NCBI RefSeq assembly: GCF_040436345.1
Contig: NC_133236.1
Location: 13,384,443 to 13,448,442, forward strand
Direction: 5' to 3'
DNA length: 64,000 bases
Source: Pagrus major
Lineage: Eukaryota; Chordata; Actinopteri; Spariformes; Sparidae
A model generated the notes under the pieces. That model saw nothing but the letters and a program-made list of their open reading frames with translations, was not told the DNA's origin and did not search any database. Positions 54,401-63,774 of the stretch are shown in pieces. The number at the start of each line of letters is the position of its first letter. The stretch's first letter is position 1. Position numbers and translations under genes: made by a program.

Positions 54401-57400
54401 TTACTCTCACACCAGATTATTCCATCAACATTTGAGGCAAGAAACAAACAAACAAATAAATAAAATAAAAGTAAAACTGGAAGGTTTGTGGTTTCTATAC
54501 CTGTATGTTTAGATGATCCAAGTGCTTCACTGTTATTCGGTCCTGAAGTCATCTTTGCTGTGGGGTACATGTCTGTGGGAATAGACTGAAAAAGATCCTC
54601 TGAGCTAATGAGTCCTTCAATCCGGCCTGTCTGAGCCTCAGTCATATCCATGCTGACATCATTTTCAGGACAGATTGTACCCCCGTGAAACAGCTCTCCA
54701 AAGCTCCTGGTTGTATTCAGTGATTGATTTTCTTTACCAACATCAGTTTTAGGCTGTGACAGGAGGCTGTTTGTGTCGACAGTTCCCTTAGCGGATGCTG
54801 CAGCAGGAGGTACCATTCTGGCATTCACAGGATTACTACTGGTGGCACCTGTTTTGGAGAGACCTGAAAGGAAGCGTTGAAATCCTAGATCCAAACCATT
54901 TGCTGACGAGCTGGGCAGACCACAAGTCTCACGTTTTCTCTCCACCAGAGTTGAAGCATTGTCCACTTTTCCACTGATGCGATTTTGGTTTGGAGGAGCT
55001 AATGAACCACTGTCAATGTTCACCGTGTGACTCTGAGTCATGTCCATGAACTCATTACCTGCAGTGAACACTACTGTTTTCTCTATGCAGTCATCTTTTG
55101 TATCAAGGTTGACCTAAAAAGAGAAAAGACAGTACGTTATCCCATACTCATGGCAACATTAAAAAACAGTGCTAAACAGACCTTTCCATGCAGTCATTAG
55201 TTTTTGGAATGTCAATACCATACAAAGGATTATTGACAGACTTAAAACTTTGGCAAGATCAGAAATTAAGATGACACTTAGTTTTACAGGTCCCCAAATA
55301 ATTACCAAGTAACATATTTGAAATTACCCCCCAAATTAACACCATACTTAGTGCATTATGATTTGGTAATTACCACCTACTTACCATGAAATTTCTGTAC
55401 CTTTGTTAACAAAATAAATTCTAACAGCAAAGTAAACAAATTACAAAACTCACCTTGTGTCTTTGATGAGAAGCATGTAGAGAAGGATTCGTCAAGGATG
55501 TCGTACCTAAAATTGATAATTGAAATGTATTAAGATCCTATTTCAACTGTATTCAATTCAGTTGTGAAAATTAATAAAATGTTTTTAAAAAGTCATTGAA
55601 TTGACCTGATTTAGTTTATTCATTAATTAATTATTTGATTTAAAGTTCAATACCTTTAGGGTTGAATGATGCCAGCATTCCACTGCTCTGCTGTTGTTTG
55701 GACACTGCTGTCTGTGACGCTCTGCTGTCAGGGTGGGAGTACATTTCTTGCATGGGGAGATGACACTGAAAGGGACTGTCATCATCAGCAAAACTCCGAA
55801 TGCGGCCTGTCTGCGCTTCAGTCAAATCCATGTCATCCGTTGGACAGAGGGCACTTCCGTAAGATAATTCACCAATCTTCCTGGATGTGTTTAGCGACTT
55901 CTCCATCACAGCAGAAACAGACGTTGGGGCCTGATTCTCTTTATCCACATCAGATCGTTGTGTTTTAATCTGGGCCAGGGAGCTGTTTGTTTCTCTAGTG
56001 GTTGTTCCTGCAGGATTAACACTTGGGCCATTTGGTTTAAAGAGGCTGGCGAGGAAGTTTTCAAATCCAGCATCCAAACAAGGCACTGATGACGATATGT
56101 TTCTGTTCTCCGCACTCAAATCCATGTTTCTGCTAGTGGGAAGTGATACTAACCCACTTGTCATGTTCATAGTATGACTTAAGGTCATATCCATGGATCC
56201 ATCATTTGCAGAGAACATCACTGTTTTGTCTCTGCTAGTGGGTAAAATGTCAAAGTTTTGAAGGGAAATGTCTGCGAGTATGTCTGCATCATTGGCAATG
56301 TTTATAGTGTGACTTTGGGTCATGTCCATGAATGCATCATCAGTCGCAAACATCACTGTCTTCTCCCCAAAGTCATTCCCAATACCAAAGTTGACCTGGT
56401 GAAGATGAGTAGCTTTATGTTAATTAACAGTCACTGAATATCAGGTTTTCCACTGATGAACATTTTTATGACATATTATAACAATAACAAAGAAACTAAA
56501 CCATTTGGTGGCTGTGCAGTTGTAGGAAACAGCAAAGATAAAACAGCAAAGTAAAACAGACTTCCAGCTCACCGTATCCTTTTGTTGAGAAGCATGTAGA
56601 GGAGCGTTCAAAAGGGTTTCCATTCCTAAGTTTGAAGAGTTGAATTTAGTATCATCTTACACTGTGACAGACAACGCATGCACATAGTAACTTGGTTGTT
56701 TTCTATTTGAAAACTTAATATCCCTACCTGTAATTTGTTGAATCCCATCTTCAGTGACTGCCACCTGGACCCTTATGAAAGAAGACGATTTTCATGTTGT
56801 TAAGACGGAAAAAAATGACCAGTTTTGTGAGACTGTATTTTATACAATCTTAAGTCTAAGATTATATAAAATACAGCTGAATGTGTCGATCTTGAAAGGG
56901 TCAATTCACTTTACCTATTTTGCGTGGCTGCCGCTGCTGTGAAACAACACAGGACAAAATTACAAAGCTGCTTAAAGGAAATTACATTTTTAAAAATTCA
57001 TATACTTGTACATATAACATACTTACTTAAGGGTATTAAATCCTGTAAAGGACTTCGGGCAGGAGACACATTTTTCACATCGCTGTAAAGAGAAAATACA
57101 GATTATGTTGAAATGTCAGTGTCCTTGTGGAAAACTAAGCCTGACTTTTTTTTCTTCTAGTGTCTTACTTTGAGAACAGGAGAACATCGTTGGCAGGGGC
57201 AAAGCTGACTCTTCTTGAATTCCTCTTTTCCACTGGTTTGGCACACTCCACCTTAGTGGAAATAAAATTAACAAATAAAGTAAAACATACATGGATAAAC
57301 AATGGGGGAGAATTGATACTTATAAAACATATTATGGTTGGAGTGTCTCTGCCATTAAAACCAAAATCTCCACTTTAACATACAAACAAAGCAAAGAAAA

Positions 57401-57884
57401 AATGTTAAATCAAGCAATCCAATTACCACACGTTCCTGTTGCACTGGGTCAGGGAATACGATCGATTTCCGCGGTGCTTTTAAAATCTGAATGTGATAAA
57501 TTGCATAGAATAGTGTTCAGGCTAACAATCTGTTCACAAGAAAAGTAAAGAGCATATATATACTTTGTCCATAACATTATTTGCAGCACTAACCGAAGAA
57601 ATGCGCCGCTTGGAGAATCCACCACTTTCACTGTCAAACAAGACATGAAACACAGTATTATTCAGTTCTGGTGTATATGCATGTAGGATGCTTTTTTTTA
57701 ATAATTGTATACAATGCCAATACAGTCTCACCACATGTAAATGCTAATGCCAGGTGTACAGCTGGCTTTGAGGAAATGTTTAGACAGTTGCTTAGAGATT
57801 CAGGTACAAAGCACACATGACCCACTTTTTCCTCAATAACATAATTTTTACTCACTCATTCCTGGGAGGATCCAGAGGCTCCAT
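45895..57884 (-). CDS. knl1: KNL1 (CASC5/Spc105) kinetochore scaffold
   Basis: 29 coding exons, 5622 nt, 1873 residues. Minus strand: 57884-57856, 57630-57594, 57486-57427, 57251-57169, 57082-57027, 56936-56915, 56771-56728, 56625-56573, 56395-55654, 55506-55454, 55113-54501, 54267-54206, 53840-51603, 50795-50666, 50552-50494, 50407-50309, 50215-50100, 49755-49665, 49489-49373, 49284-49197, 49094-49032, 48951-48912, 48809-48705, 48485-48385, 47839-47774, 47570-47461, 47204-47083, 46332-46207, 45991-45895. Every junction keeps frame. Order: PP1-docking SSILK (residues 21-25) and RVSF (56-59); about 13 MELT-like motifs (130-1364); conserved DFVIHNPRQSVLPGR (to 1460); coiled coil (about 1460-1670); C-terminal RWD-type region ending KIVKKIHQNLLC. 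In the family, Mps1-phosphorylated MELT motifs recruit BUB3-BUB1, and the C-terminus binds the Mis12 complex. The start ATG has A at -3 and G at +4. Confidence 0.95.
48130..48343 (-). mobile_element. truncated hAT-like MITE in a knl1 intron
   Basis: The minus strand starts TAGGGCTGCACAGTTAATCG with repeated 'atcaaaatcgcaata', like the left end of the element at 25781. Internal words such as 'catctggagaacaag' recur near 18190. No matching second end is present. It lies in the intron between knl1 coding exons 24 and 25. Confidence 0.55.
48705..50215 (-). CDS. knl1: knl1 coiled-coil exons (17-23)
   Basis: Exons encode heptad-like, Leu/Lys/Glu-rich sequence: MDLLKERHINRP, VLNLTEKVEGLKERMRDLDR, LKSFGAKLKERNN, EEQQRLRGPIEEADEMIKSL, EMQKVTEALVNNDREITELE and LKAETRNLESHITGLHL. 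No transmembrane segment. This is the coiled coil known in KNL1 to sit between the motif arrays and the C-terminal domain and to bind Zwint. Confidence 0.85.
49095..49196 (-). other. knl1: 102-nt in-frame, stop-free intron of knl1
   Basis: Donor ACAG|GTATAG at 49197/49196 and acceptor CTTCCTTTAG|AAGTTG at 49095/49094 with a good pyrimidine tract. Length 102 is a multiple of three and no stop falls in the frame, so retention would add 34 residues (about GIAAVGC to FFLPL). The spliced form reads ELETEVAAVEEKD, which keeps the coiled-coil pattern and is the likelier product. Confidence 0.6.
52981..53840 (-). repeat. knl1: seven 126-bp coding repeats (42-residue MELT units)
   Basis: The word 'acatccat' (minus-strand ATGGATGT, encoding MDV) starts at 53011, 53137, 53263, 53389, 53515, 53641 and 53767, exactly 126 bases apart each time. 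A typical unit reads CGEKTVRFTANDAAMDVT followed by QSHTVNI or RSHTVNI, then a variable D/N-FDPQSHQN linker. All seven keep the Thr of MDVT and the SHT motif, and all stay in frame within one exon. Confidence 0.95.
56915..56936 (-). CDS. knl1: 22-nt knl1 microexon with NAGNAG acceptor
   Basis: This exon completes a Thr codon left by the previous exon and encodes TAAATQN plus two bases of an Arg codon. It is needed to bring exons 57082-57027 and 56771-56728 into one frame. The acceptor is 'tttcacagcag', so either AG could be used; the second choice removes three bases (one Ala). Confidence 0.75.
57169..57630 (-). CDS. knl1: knl1 PP1-docking exons (SILK and RVSF)
   Basis: Exon 57630-57594 ends GGFSKRRISS; exon 57486-57427 begins ILKAPRKSIVFPDP, so the SSILK motif is made only by splicing. 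Exon 57251-57169 carries EKRNSRRVSFAPANDV. In KNL1, SILK and RVSF bind protein phosphatase 1, and Aurora B phosphorylation of the Ser residues blocks it. Both motifs are intact here. Confidence 0.9.
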
Positions 57885-58405
57885 CTTCACCTGTAAACAA
57901 ATGAGAACAAGACTTGTTGATACAGTAAATTATTACATTTAAGTTGCTGAGACACTGCCATTTCAGTGACACATATGCAACATTTCCCTTACTTTTCACT
58001 GGCATGCCACAAGAATGACCATCTTTAGCTAGAGCATTAAATACATAACCAAACATATTGTGTTTTTGGTGGAAAAACATGTAACTCAGGCGAGACACAT
58101 GCTTTTCTGTACTAACGTTACAGCTCAGGGTTTTAACTTGATCCTGTATGCGGGATATTACGGTAACTACTCAGGGCGACGTTGGATTTCCCCTTTGTCA
58201 ACATACGCTACATATTTCACCCAAAAACGCCTTCACCAAAACCATTAACTGCAGAAAGCAAACACATGATTACCGATTTCTAGCAAAGACAAAATCATTG
58301 ATATTAATGCACTTTTTTTTTTAGCTAACGCTAACGTCCGTGTGCCATTCACAACATGAAGAAAACAACTAAACACCAAAGAAACATTACAGCACTTAAA
58401 ATTAC

Positions 58406-58570
58406 CTTGTTGTTGTTGATGTTAACTGATTCCTCGCGTTTTAAAACGTACACGGCTGTGTTATTACAGGTAAACTAAGTCAAAACTGTTTTCATGTCGT
58501 TTATTTTTGTCTGGGTCGATACGCGAACCTGCAAACAGCAGCTAACGTCAACGAGCCTCGATGCTAACGT
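58406..58570 (-). other. knl1: knl1 5' non-coding first exon
   Basis: A donor (ACAAG|GTAATT) at 58406/58405 and the acceptor 'tttacag' just before the ATG exon (57890) suggest one non-coding exon here. Its 5' end is not visible from sequence and is set only roughly. Confidence 0.55.
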
Positions 58571-58577
58571 CTAGAGT

Positions 58578-58850
58578 TTTGAATTTAGCCGCCTCCACGC
58601 ATGCGCAGTGGACTCTATACGATGGGCTTGTCTGTTTCCTCGATTCTTCTTGGGTTTTTTTCGGTAACTGTTGTAACCGTCATCAAAGATTGATAATATA
58701 AGAGTTAACTGAACATAATCAAGAAACAAAAATCTTCTGACGTCCAGAAATGGCGAAAACTTGTCGTATCTATACAGGAAATGACGTAACAAACCGGAAT
58801 TGACCACAGAGGGCGGGACGTTTTTGAATTCGTGCGGCTCAGTTGACTGT
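58578..58850. promoter_or_regulatory. knl1/knstrn bidirectional promoter region
   Basis: This lies between the knl1 first exon (leftward) and knstrn first exon (rightward). 'cgcatgcgcag' at about 58599-58608 resembles an NRF1 site. On the plus strand 'gggcgggacg' is followed by TTTGAA (58823-58828), a CDE/CHR-like arrangement facing knstrn. On the minus strand GGCGGC, four bases, then TTCAAA (58583-58578) gives a similar pair facing knl1. No TATA box is evident. CDE/CHR pairs bind DREAM/B-MYB in G2/M genes. Function is inferred. Confidence 0.55.
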
Positions 58851-58882
58851 TGACAAATCTCGTTTGTAACGTTTCCGTAAAG
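58851..58882 (+). other. knstrn: knstrn 5' non-coding exon (end)
   Basis: A donor GTAAAG|GTAGGC at 58882/58883 pairs with the acceptor 'cttcatacag' at 59230, which opens the ATG-bearing exon. The start of this exon is not determined; it may begin nearer 58830. Confidence 0.5.
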
Positions 58883-59260
58883 GTAGGCATTTGTTATGTT
58901 ATTAAACCATGTCAAGTATATAATCATATCTCAATTAACAGCTATTCTGAACACCTAACTTGGACCTCAGCTAAGCTAACGCCGCTTGTTTTGCTAGCTT
59001 TTGAAGCCTTTTTGTATTTGGAAAATCGCACCAAACTCCATTCAAAATCTATCAAATTTTACGTTCCGCGTAATAGCAAATAAATGGAACCAGTTATTGA
59101 ATATTTAGAACACATACAAGCAGAACATGATTAAAAAGATTTACCTAGTTGAATTATAGAGAAACAGTTTGTTCAGTGAGGATGTCCATGACTGACTAAA
59201 CGTGGTTAATTTAGTTATTTCTTCATACAGGTGCCTTTGTCATTCATTGCCGATACAGCA

Positions 59261-61768
59261 ATGTCTTCTAAAATACCAAGAGGTGAGAGTATTCCAGTGC
59301 ATTTCTGCACTTAGTTGGTGATTACTGTGTATTTTACTGAAATCAAACAAAGCGAATGTCTTATTAACAATCTTATCTGTTTTCCAGGTGTGCAGCTACC
59401 TGCAGAAACAAAGAAAACAGTTCATAAAGACACAGCAACTGTATCTGCAACGGCAAATGCTGCCCAAAAGTCAGACGGTATCCTTAAATCTCAAAAAGAA
59501 AATATGCCAAGGTGAGAAATTGCTAGTCAAACTTGTTGAGTATAAAACTGCATGTAACAAGTCAGAATAATGTGGTAAACATGCTGGATAGACCAACAAA
59601 CCCACCTAGGTTGCATGGTATTCCACACTACTCCTCTGCCATAGATGGACAAAGTTCAGGGGAAAACACAGCTGCTTTATAGTCTTGAACTGATCTACAG
59701 AAGACATGGGAGTCATTACTTAGAATTAAATACAAACTAAAGTAATCGAGTTCTCCATCCACAGACACCTGCATGCATTAGTGTCAGACATTTTCCTTTG
59801 TCTCTTGAGCATCCCTTTGGTGTAAAGCATCACAAACTCCCGATACCTGATACAGAGTCTCTGAATGATTGCTTTTACATCTATGAACTCAAATTTTTTT
59901 CACTTATGTCTTTCAGAAAAAATGTTGCTCCTAAAGTGCACAAGGGGTAAGTCATCATCAGTTTCTTTCCTGCGGATGTGAGACTACTCAGTTCATCCTC
60001 CACACTAGCCCACATACATTTTTTTAACTTTATGACTCATTACATAAAACATTTTGTTTTACATCCGTGTTGTATAACATTGCACATCCTGAACAAGAAA
60101 TGGTCTTCAGCCTTCACTTTATGTTGCTTTTTTCCATAGGATCTCCACCAGGTACGGACAACAGGCAGAGCTCAAGGAGCAAAATCAGCATTTGATTGCC
60201 ACCAATGAGGAGCTGCAGAAAAACCTCACAGACACACAGGTGCAGGAAGTACTTTTAATGAAGAACTTAGAAGATTGCACTATAACCAAGTGTTATTTTG
60301 TGTAATACATCGGTCAGGCTCCTGATGCATGTCACTTGTCTGTTGTCAACTACAATTGAACATAACTGATGTCCTTTTTCACTATATGCCATTAGAATCT
60401 GTGTTGCTTTGCTAAATTCCTGTTTATATTGCAGCAAAGAGTAGCTGAGTTGGAGCTGCAGTTCACTGACCTTGAAAAGGAGAACGTAGGGTTACAGAAA
60501 AACCTGAAGGACTGTCATGTTCTCCTAGTCGGAGCCAAAATAGACCCAGGTGAATATGTAACCCCATTTTTTGTTTTTCTAGGCCTAATGTATGCTCTGG
60601 GGCTCAGTAGAAAATAACAGAAGATCATTTTGATTCTAAGTTTTAGGAGAAAGAGTTGGAGAAGCTGCACGACAAAATGAAGATCAAAGAAAAGAAGTCA
60701 TGGTAAATATATATTTATTTTATTAGAGTTTACTTGATAATATAAGTAGAGTCGTGCTTTATTAGTCATTTGCTTTATCAGACTTCAAATCAAAACACAA
60801 CACATCAAACTCACAAATAACTATGAGGATGCACAATATGGATTACCGATAATAACCTGCCTGCGCTGGCCGATACTAATGAGATAACCTATAATTTCCT
60901 AAACTGTAGTATATGCACACCTAAGGGAAGAAATGCTCAGATGTAATGAGCGAAGAATGATAATTTAATATTCCATAAGATCTATTTTGTTAAAACTCAT
61001 AGACTTTCCCTTTGGTACCCTTGCAGAACATCTATTGTGTGTTATACTTGTTGTCTCTGTTTATTGGCCAATTGTGCATACCATCATTACTGTACTGAAA
61101 TGTGTAGATGCCGTGCTTGTTAAGTACATGAAAGCAATTTCTCTTCATATTATCGTCACTATATATCTGCTATAATTTCACTGATACTGCTAAATAGTGA
61201 ATAATTAAAATTTCCCAATATCGGCCCAATAAACATATTGTGCATGCCTGATAACTACAAACTGGAAAGCAGGTGAAATTACAGTACAAACACACAGATA
61301 CACATAATAATTTGTTCAAGAAATGTGAATAAATATTTATATATTTTTTATATAATTCAAATCTACTCTATACTTGTATTGTAACATACATGGTTACAGG
61401 ATTTCGGCTATCATAGGCGGTGCCATCTGGTAAACGCAATCCTCATCGTCTCTGTTTCAGAGTGTCTCCACAGACCTGCTGCATGAATTAAGAGCGTTTG
61501 GAGACGTTGCATCGCAGCAACGTGCTCAACTAGAGGTGAGTCAAACATGTTGAAAATGTCATTGAACAATGATGTAACCAATTGATTTGAGTGATCATTT
61601 GAGTGTATTTTAAATGTCGCTAATTTCACACACTTATAGAAAATCCAAACAACGATGACAGAACTCACGAAAGCACGGGAACATATGATGCAGGAGAGGG
61701 AGAACTTTTCCTTGGAGGCTGCTGAAATGGAAAAAGCTCTCAAGGAAGCAGAAGCTCTCTTGTTGTAA
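59261..61768 (+). CDS. knstrn: kinastrin / small kinetochore-associated protein (SKAP)
   Basis: Coding exons 59261-59282, 59388-59511, 59917-59946, 60140-60239, 60435-60549, 60647-60702, 61461-61535, 61640-61768; 651 nt, 216 residues plus TAA. All junctions are GT-AG and in frame. The N-terminal third is Thr/Ala/Lys-rich; from about residue 60 (STRYGQQAELKEQNQ, LQKNLTDTQQRVAELELQFT, ENVGLQKNLKDCHVLLVGAK) the protein is coiled coil to the end. KNSTRN localises to microtubule plus ends and kinetochores, works with astrin (SPAG5) and stabilises attachments. SKIP at residues 3-6 fits an SxIP EB1-binding motif. Shorter than the human protein I recall (about 316 aa). The family call rests on the coiled-coil pattern and on human KNL1 and KNSTRN being on the same chromosome arm. 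Confidence 0.85.
60825..61250. mobile_element. hAT-like MITE in knstrn intron
   Basis: Terminal repeats are 'gaggatgcacaatatgg' (left) and, inverted, 'caggcatgcacaatatg' (right). Target duplication 'ataactat' (60817-60824) and 'ataactac' (61251-61258), 8 bp with one mismatch. 426 bp, no transposase. It lies between coding exons 6 and 7. Confidence 0.75.
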
Positions 61769-61866
61769 AAATGGATAATAATTACACCGTGAAAAAAATG
61801 TGTATATTCATGCGTAATATGTCTTTTGTTTTTTTTTGTTTTTTTTTATGTTAGTTACTGAAACTG

Positions 61867-61872
61867 AATAAA
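61867..61872 (+). terminator. knstrn poly-A signal AATAAA
   Basis: AATAAA about 100 nt after the knstrn stop, followed by T/G-rich sequence ('cttggtgttcctgatc'). Confidence 0.7.
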
Positions 61873-62637
61873 CGATTCTTATTTCTTGGTGTTCCTGATC
61901 TCGACATATTTCACTAAAGCAAGCTCTTATGGGTCGAAGAGGATGTACCATATTTTAGCCACCTCTTTTACAATTACCCACATCCTGTTTGAGAGGAAAC
62001 TTACTGTTAAGAGTATATCCACAACTTAAGATACTTTGTATATACAGTCGGTTATATAAAGGTTTAAAGTCATTAACGTCATTAAACACACCTTTTTCTG
62101 ATTGCAACTGAATGAACTTATGCAAACAAAAAAAGCCTAAACTAAACATTTTTTCATACACACTAATAACTATCAATAAACATGTCAAGAAAGATATCCA
62201 TTAAAATATTATAGATCAGTACACTTTACAGTTTGTATCTGCTTGTAGTACGTGCTTCAAGTTTGCCATTTACCTTCAACAGTGGTGGAACATAAGTCAG
62301 TACATTTACTCAAGTACTGTACAAAGTAAAGTCCAATTTTAGGTACTTGTTCTTGAATATTCCCTTTTTACGCCTTATTGTGCTTCAACTCAATGACATT
62401 TTGAAAGCCAGTAATGTACGTTTTACTCCTCAACATTAGTTACCAGTTAATTTGCAGATTTAGATTAATGATACAAAATATCGATCAACTAATAAATTAT
62501 TATTTTAAATGAATTCTTAATTATAATCCAGTGACATGAAATGGACCATATTGCATAAAGAGCGATTCTACTTTCAGTAATTTAAGCAAAAGACCTGAGC
62601 ACTTCTTCCACTACTGTTTCTTTTGTCGTCCAAGGAT
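61873..62637. other. intergenic spacer between knstrn and the next gene
   Basis: AT-rich, no supportable coding sequence. It should contain the 3' untranslated sequence of the leftward-reading gene at 62638, but I see no clear poly-A signal. Confidence 0.5.
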
Positions 62638-62798
62638 TTATTTTTTCTTTGGCATGTTCATGTAGGGGTTGTCGAAGATGTCCAGGTTGGATTTCAGAGT
62701 GGTGGTGCTGCTGCTGCTGCTGGTGGTGTTTGAGTTTTTCCCACCCGCTACTTCCCCTGAGTGGCTGGTGTTGTAGTAGTAGATGAACAGGAAGAAAC
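62638..62798 (-). CDS. putative terminal exon of an unrecognised membrane protein
   Basis: The minus strand shows a good acceptor ('tctgcccggcag') followed by an open frame: GFFLFIYYYNTSHSGEVAGG, a Ser/Thr-rich run, then LDIFDNPYMNMPKKK and TAA at 62640-62638. The aromatic/hydrophobic start looks like the end of a transmembrane helix, followed by a short hydrophilic tail. I do not recognise the family. Upstream exons are not identified; most of the gene would lie beyond 64000 or in 62800-64000. Other frames through the same DNA are Gln/His-rich and less natural. Confidence 0.45.
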
Positions 62799-63489
62799 CT
62801 GCCGGGCAGAGAATGATGACCAGTCAATCAAATGTATTGTATTTTAGTTTATCTCTACACTTGTGGCTCATGTAGCAAATACAGTAGGTTGTCCATTCTT
62901 TTAATATACCGCTTTAGCGGGCCTGTGGGAGAAAAATACAAGATTGTCAATAAATGTCCAAATATTTCTCCATGTTTTAACCAAAGCTAAAGAAAAAGAG
63001 ACGGTGCAGAGGTCTAATTTGGGTCAAATAATTGGAACTTGTACTGTGATTGGTGTGGTGTAAACAAACTGGAGAAGAGTGGAGAATTTCTACTATGAAT
63101 GGGTAGTGCACTCAAATCACCCCCCACTCGTGGTTCCCATTTAAAATAAAGAAATCCCACTGACAAATATCTCAAAACATCAGCAGACAAAATCTGAACT
63201 AGATAGATAACAAACCTAAGGAAAATATTACTCTCTTCGGTACTGATGTGCAGATTGATACAGAAATATGGATCAATCTAAACACAAATATCTCTGTTCT
63301 AGGATCAATTTGCATATTAAAAGATTGATATCTAAGCTTAGTAATTTGGGGGTTAATGTGTATTTTACCATCAAGTCTAAATAAAACCCATTTGCCGGGA
63401 ACTACTTCTCCACCTCTCATATGCAAGCTTCGGCTTTATAAATGCATAAAGTGCCTATGGACAGAAAAGCACAGACTAAAAGTCACAGG

Positions 63490-63640
63490 GGCTGATTAAC
63501 TAACGAAACACAGTTGTACACAGGCAGGCAGGAAAAAGACAAAGACAGGAAATGGAAAGTAAAACGTGACACAAGGATAAAACCTACAAAATAAAACAGG
63601 AAACAACTAAACTGAAAACCATTGACAGTGGACAGTGTGC
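63490..63640 (-). mobile_element. fragment of an LTR-like repeat, minus orientation
   Basis: The minus strand carries 'cctgttttattttgtaggtt' and 'gtgtcacgttttactttcc', T-rich sequence of the style seen in 22000-22440. The fragment is short and its class is inferred. Confidence 0.35.
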
Positions 63641-63774
63641 TGATGTTCAAACAATGGGAGTTCCCCTTATTTTTGAAACCTTTGAATGCCGTCGACATCA
63701 TAAGTCTTATTGGTTGCTAGTTTGTGGGGAAAAAAATGTAGAAATGGCTGAGCTCTGTAATATACACCCCGTCT

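Larger units (their letters stand above)
51603..57884 (-). other. knl1: three tandem two-exon MELT modules of knl1
   Basis: Module A: 56625-56573 plus 56395-55654. Module B: 55506-55454 plus 55113-54501. Module C: 54267-54206 plus 53840-51603. Each short exon ends near-identically (PLHASQQKDT, PSLHASHQRHK, PSLRTKSQRHQ) and enters the long exon with VNFG, VNLD or VKFD. Each short exon starts in phase 1 and each long exon in phase 0. Each long exon runs in the order MELT-SHT motif or motifs, LD-x-GF motif, then MD/AMTEAQTGRI or GHI. The region upstream to 57884 holds the N-terminal PP1-docking exons. Confidence 0.85.

Noticed and set aside
56728-56764. Acceptor at CCAG before GTGGCAGTC for knl1 exon 7
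   Set aside because: It gives the wrong phase when the 22-nt exon is included; the AG seven bases upstream, after a better pyrimidine tract, restores frame.
62582-62827. 81-codon Gln/His-rich frame, minus strand
   Set aside because: Shadow of the membrane-like frame; its Gln/His run comes from the same repeated AGC codons that give Ser in the other frame.
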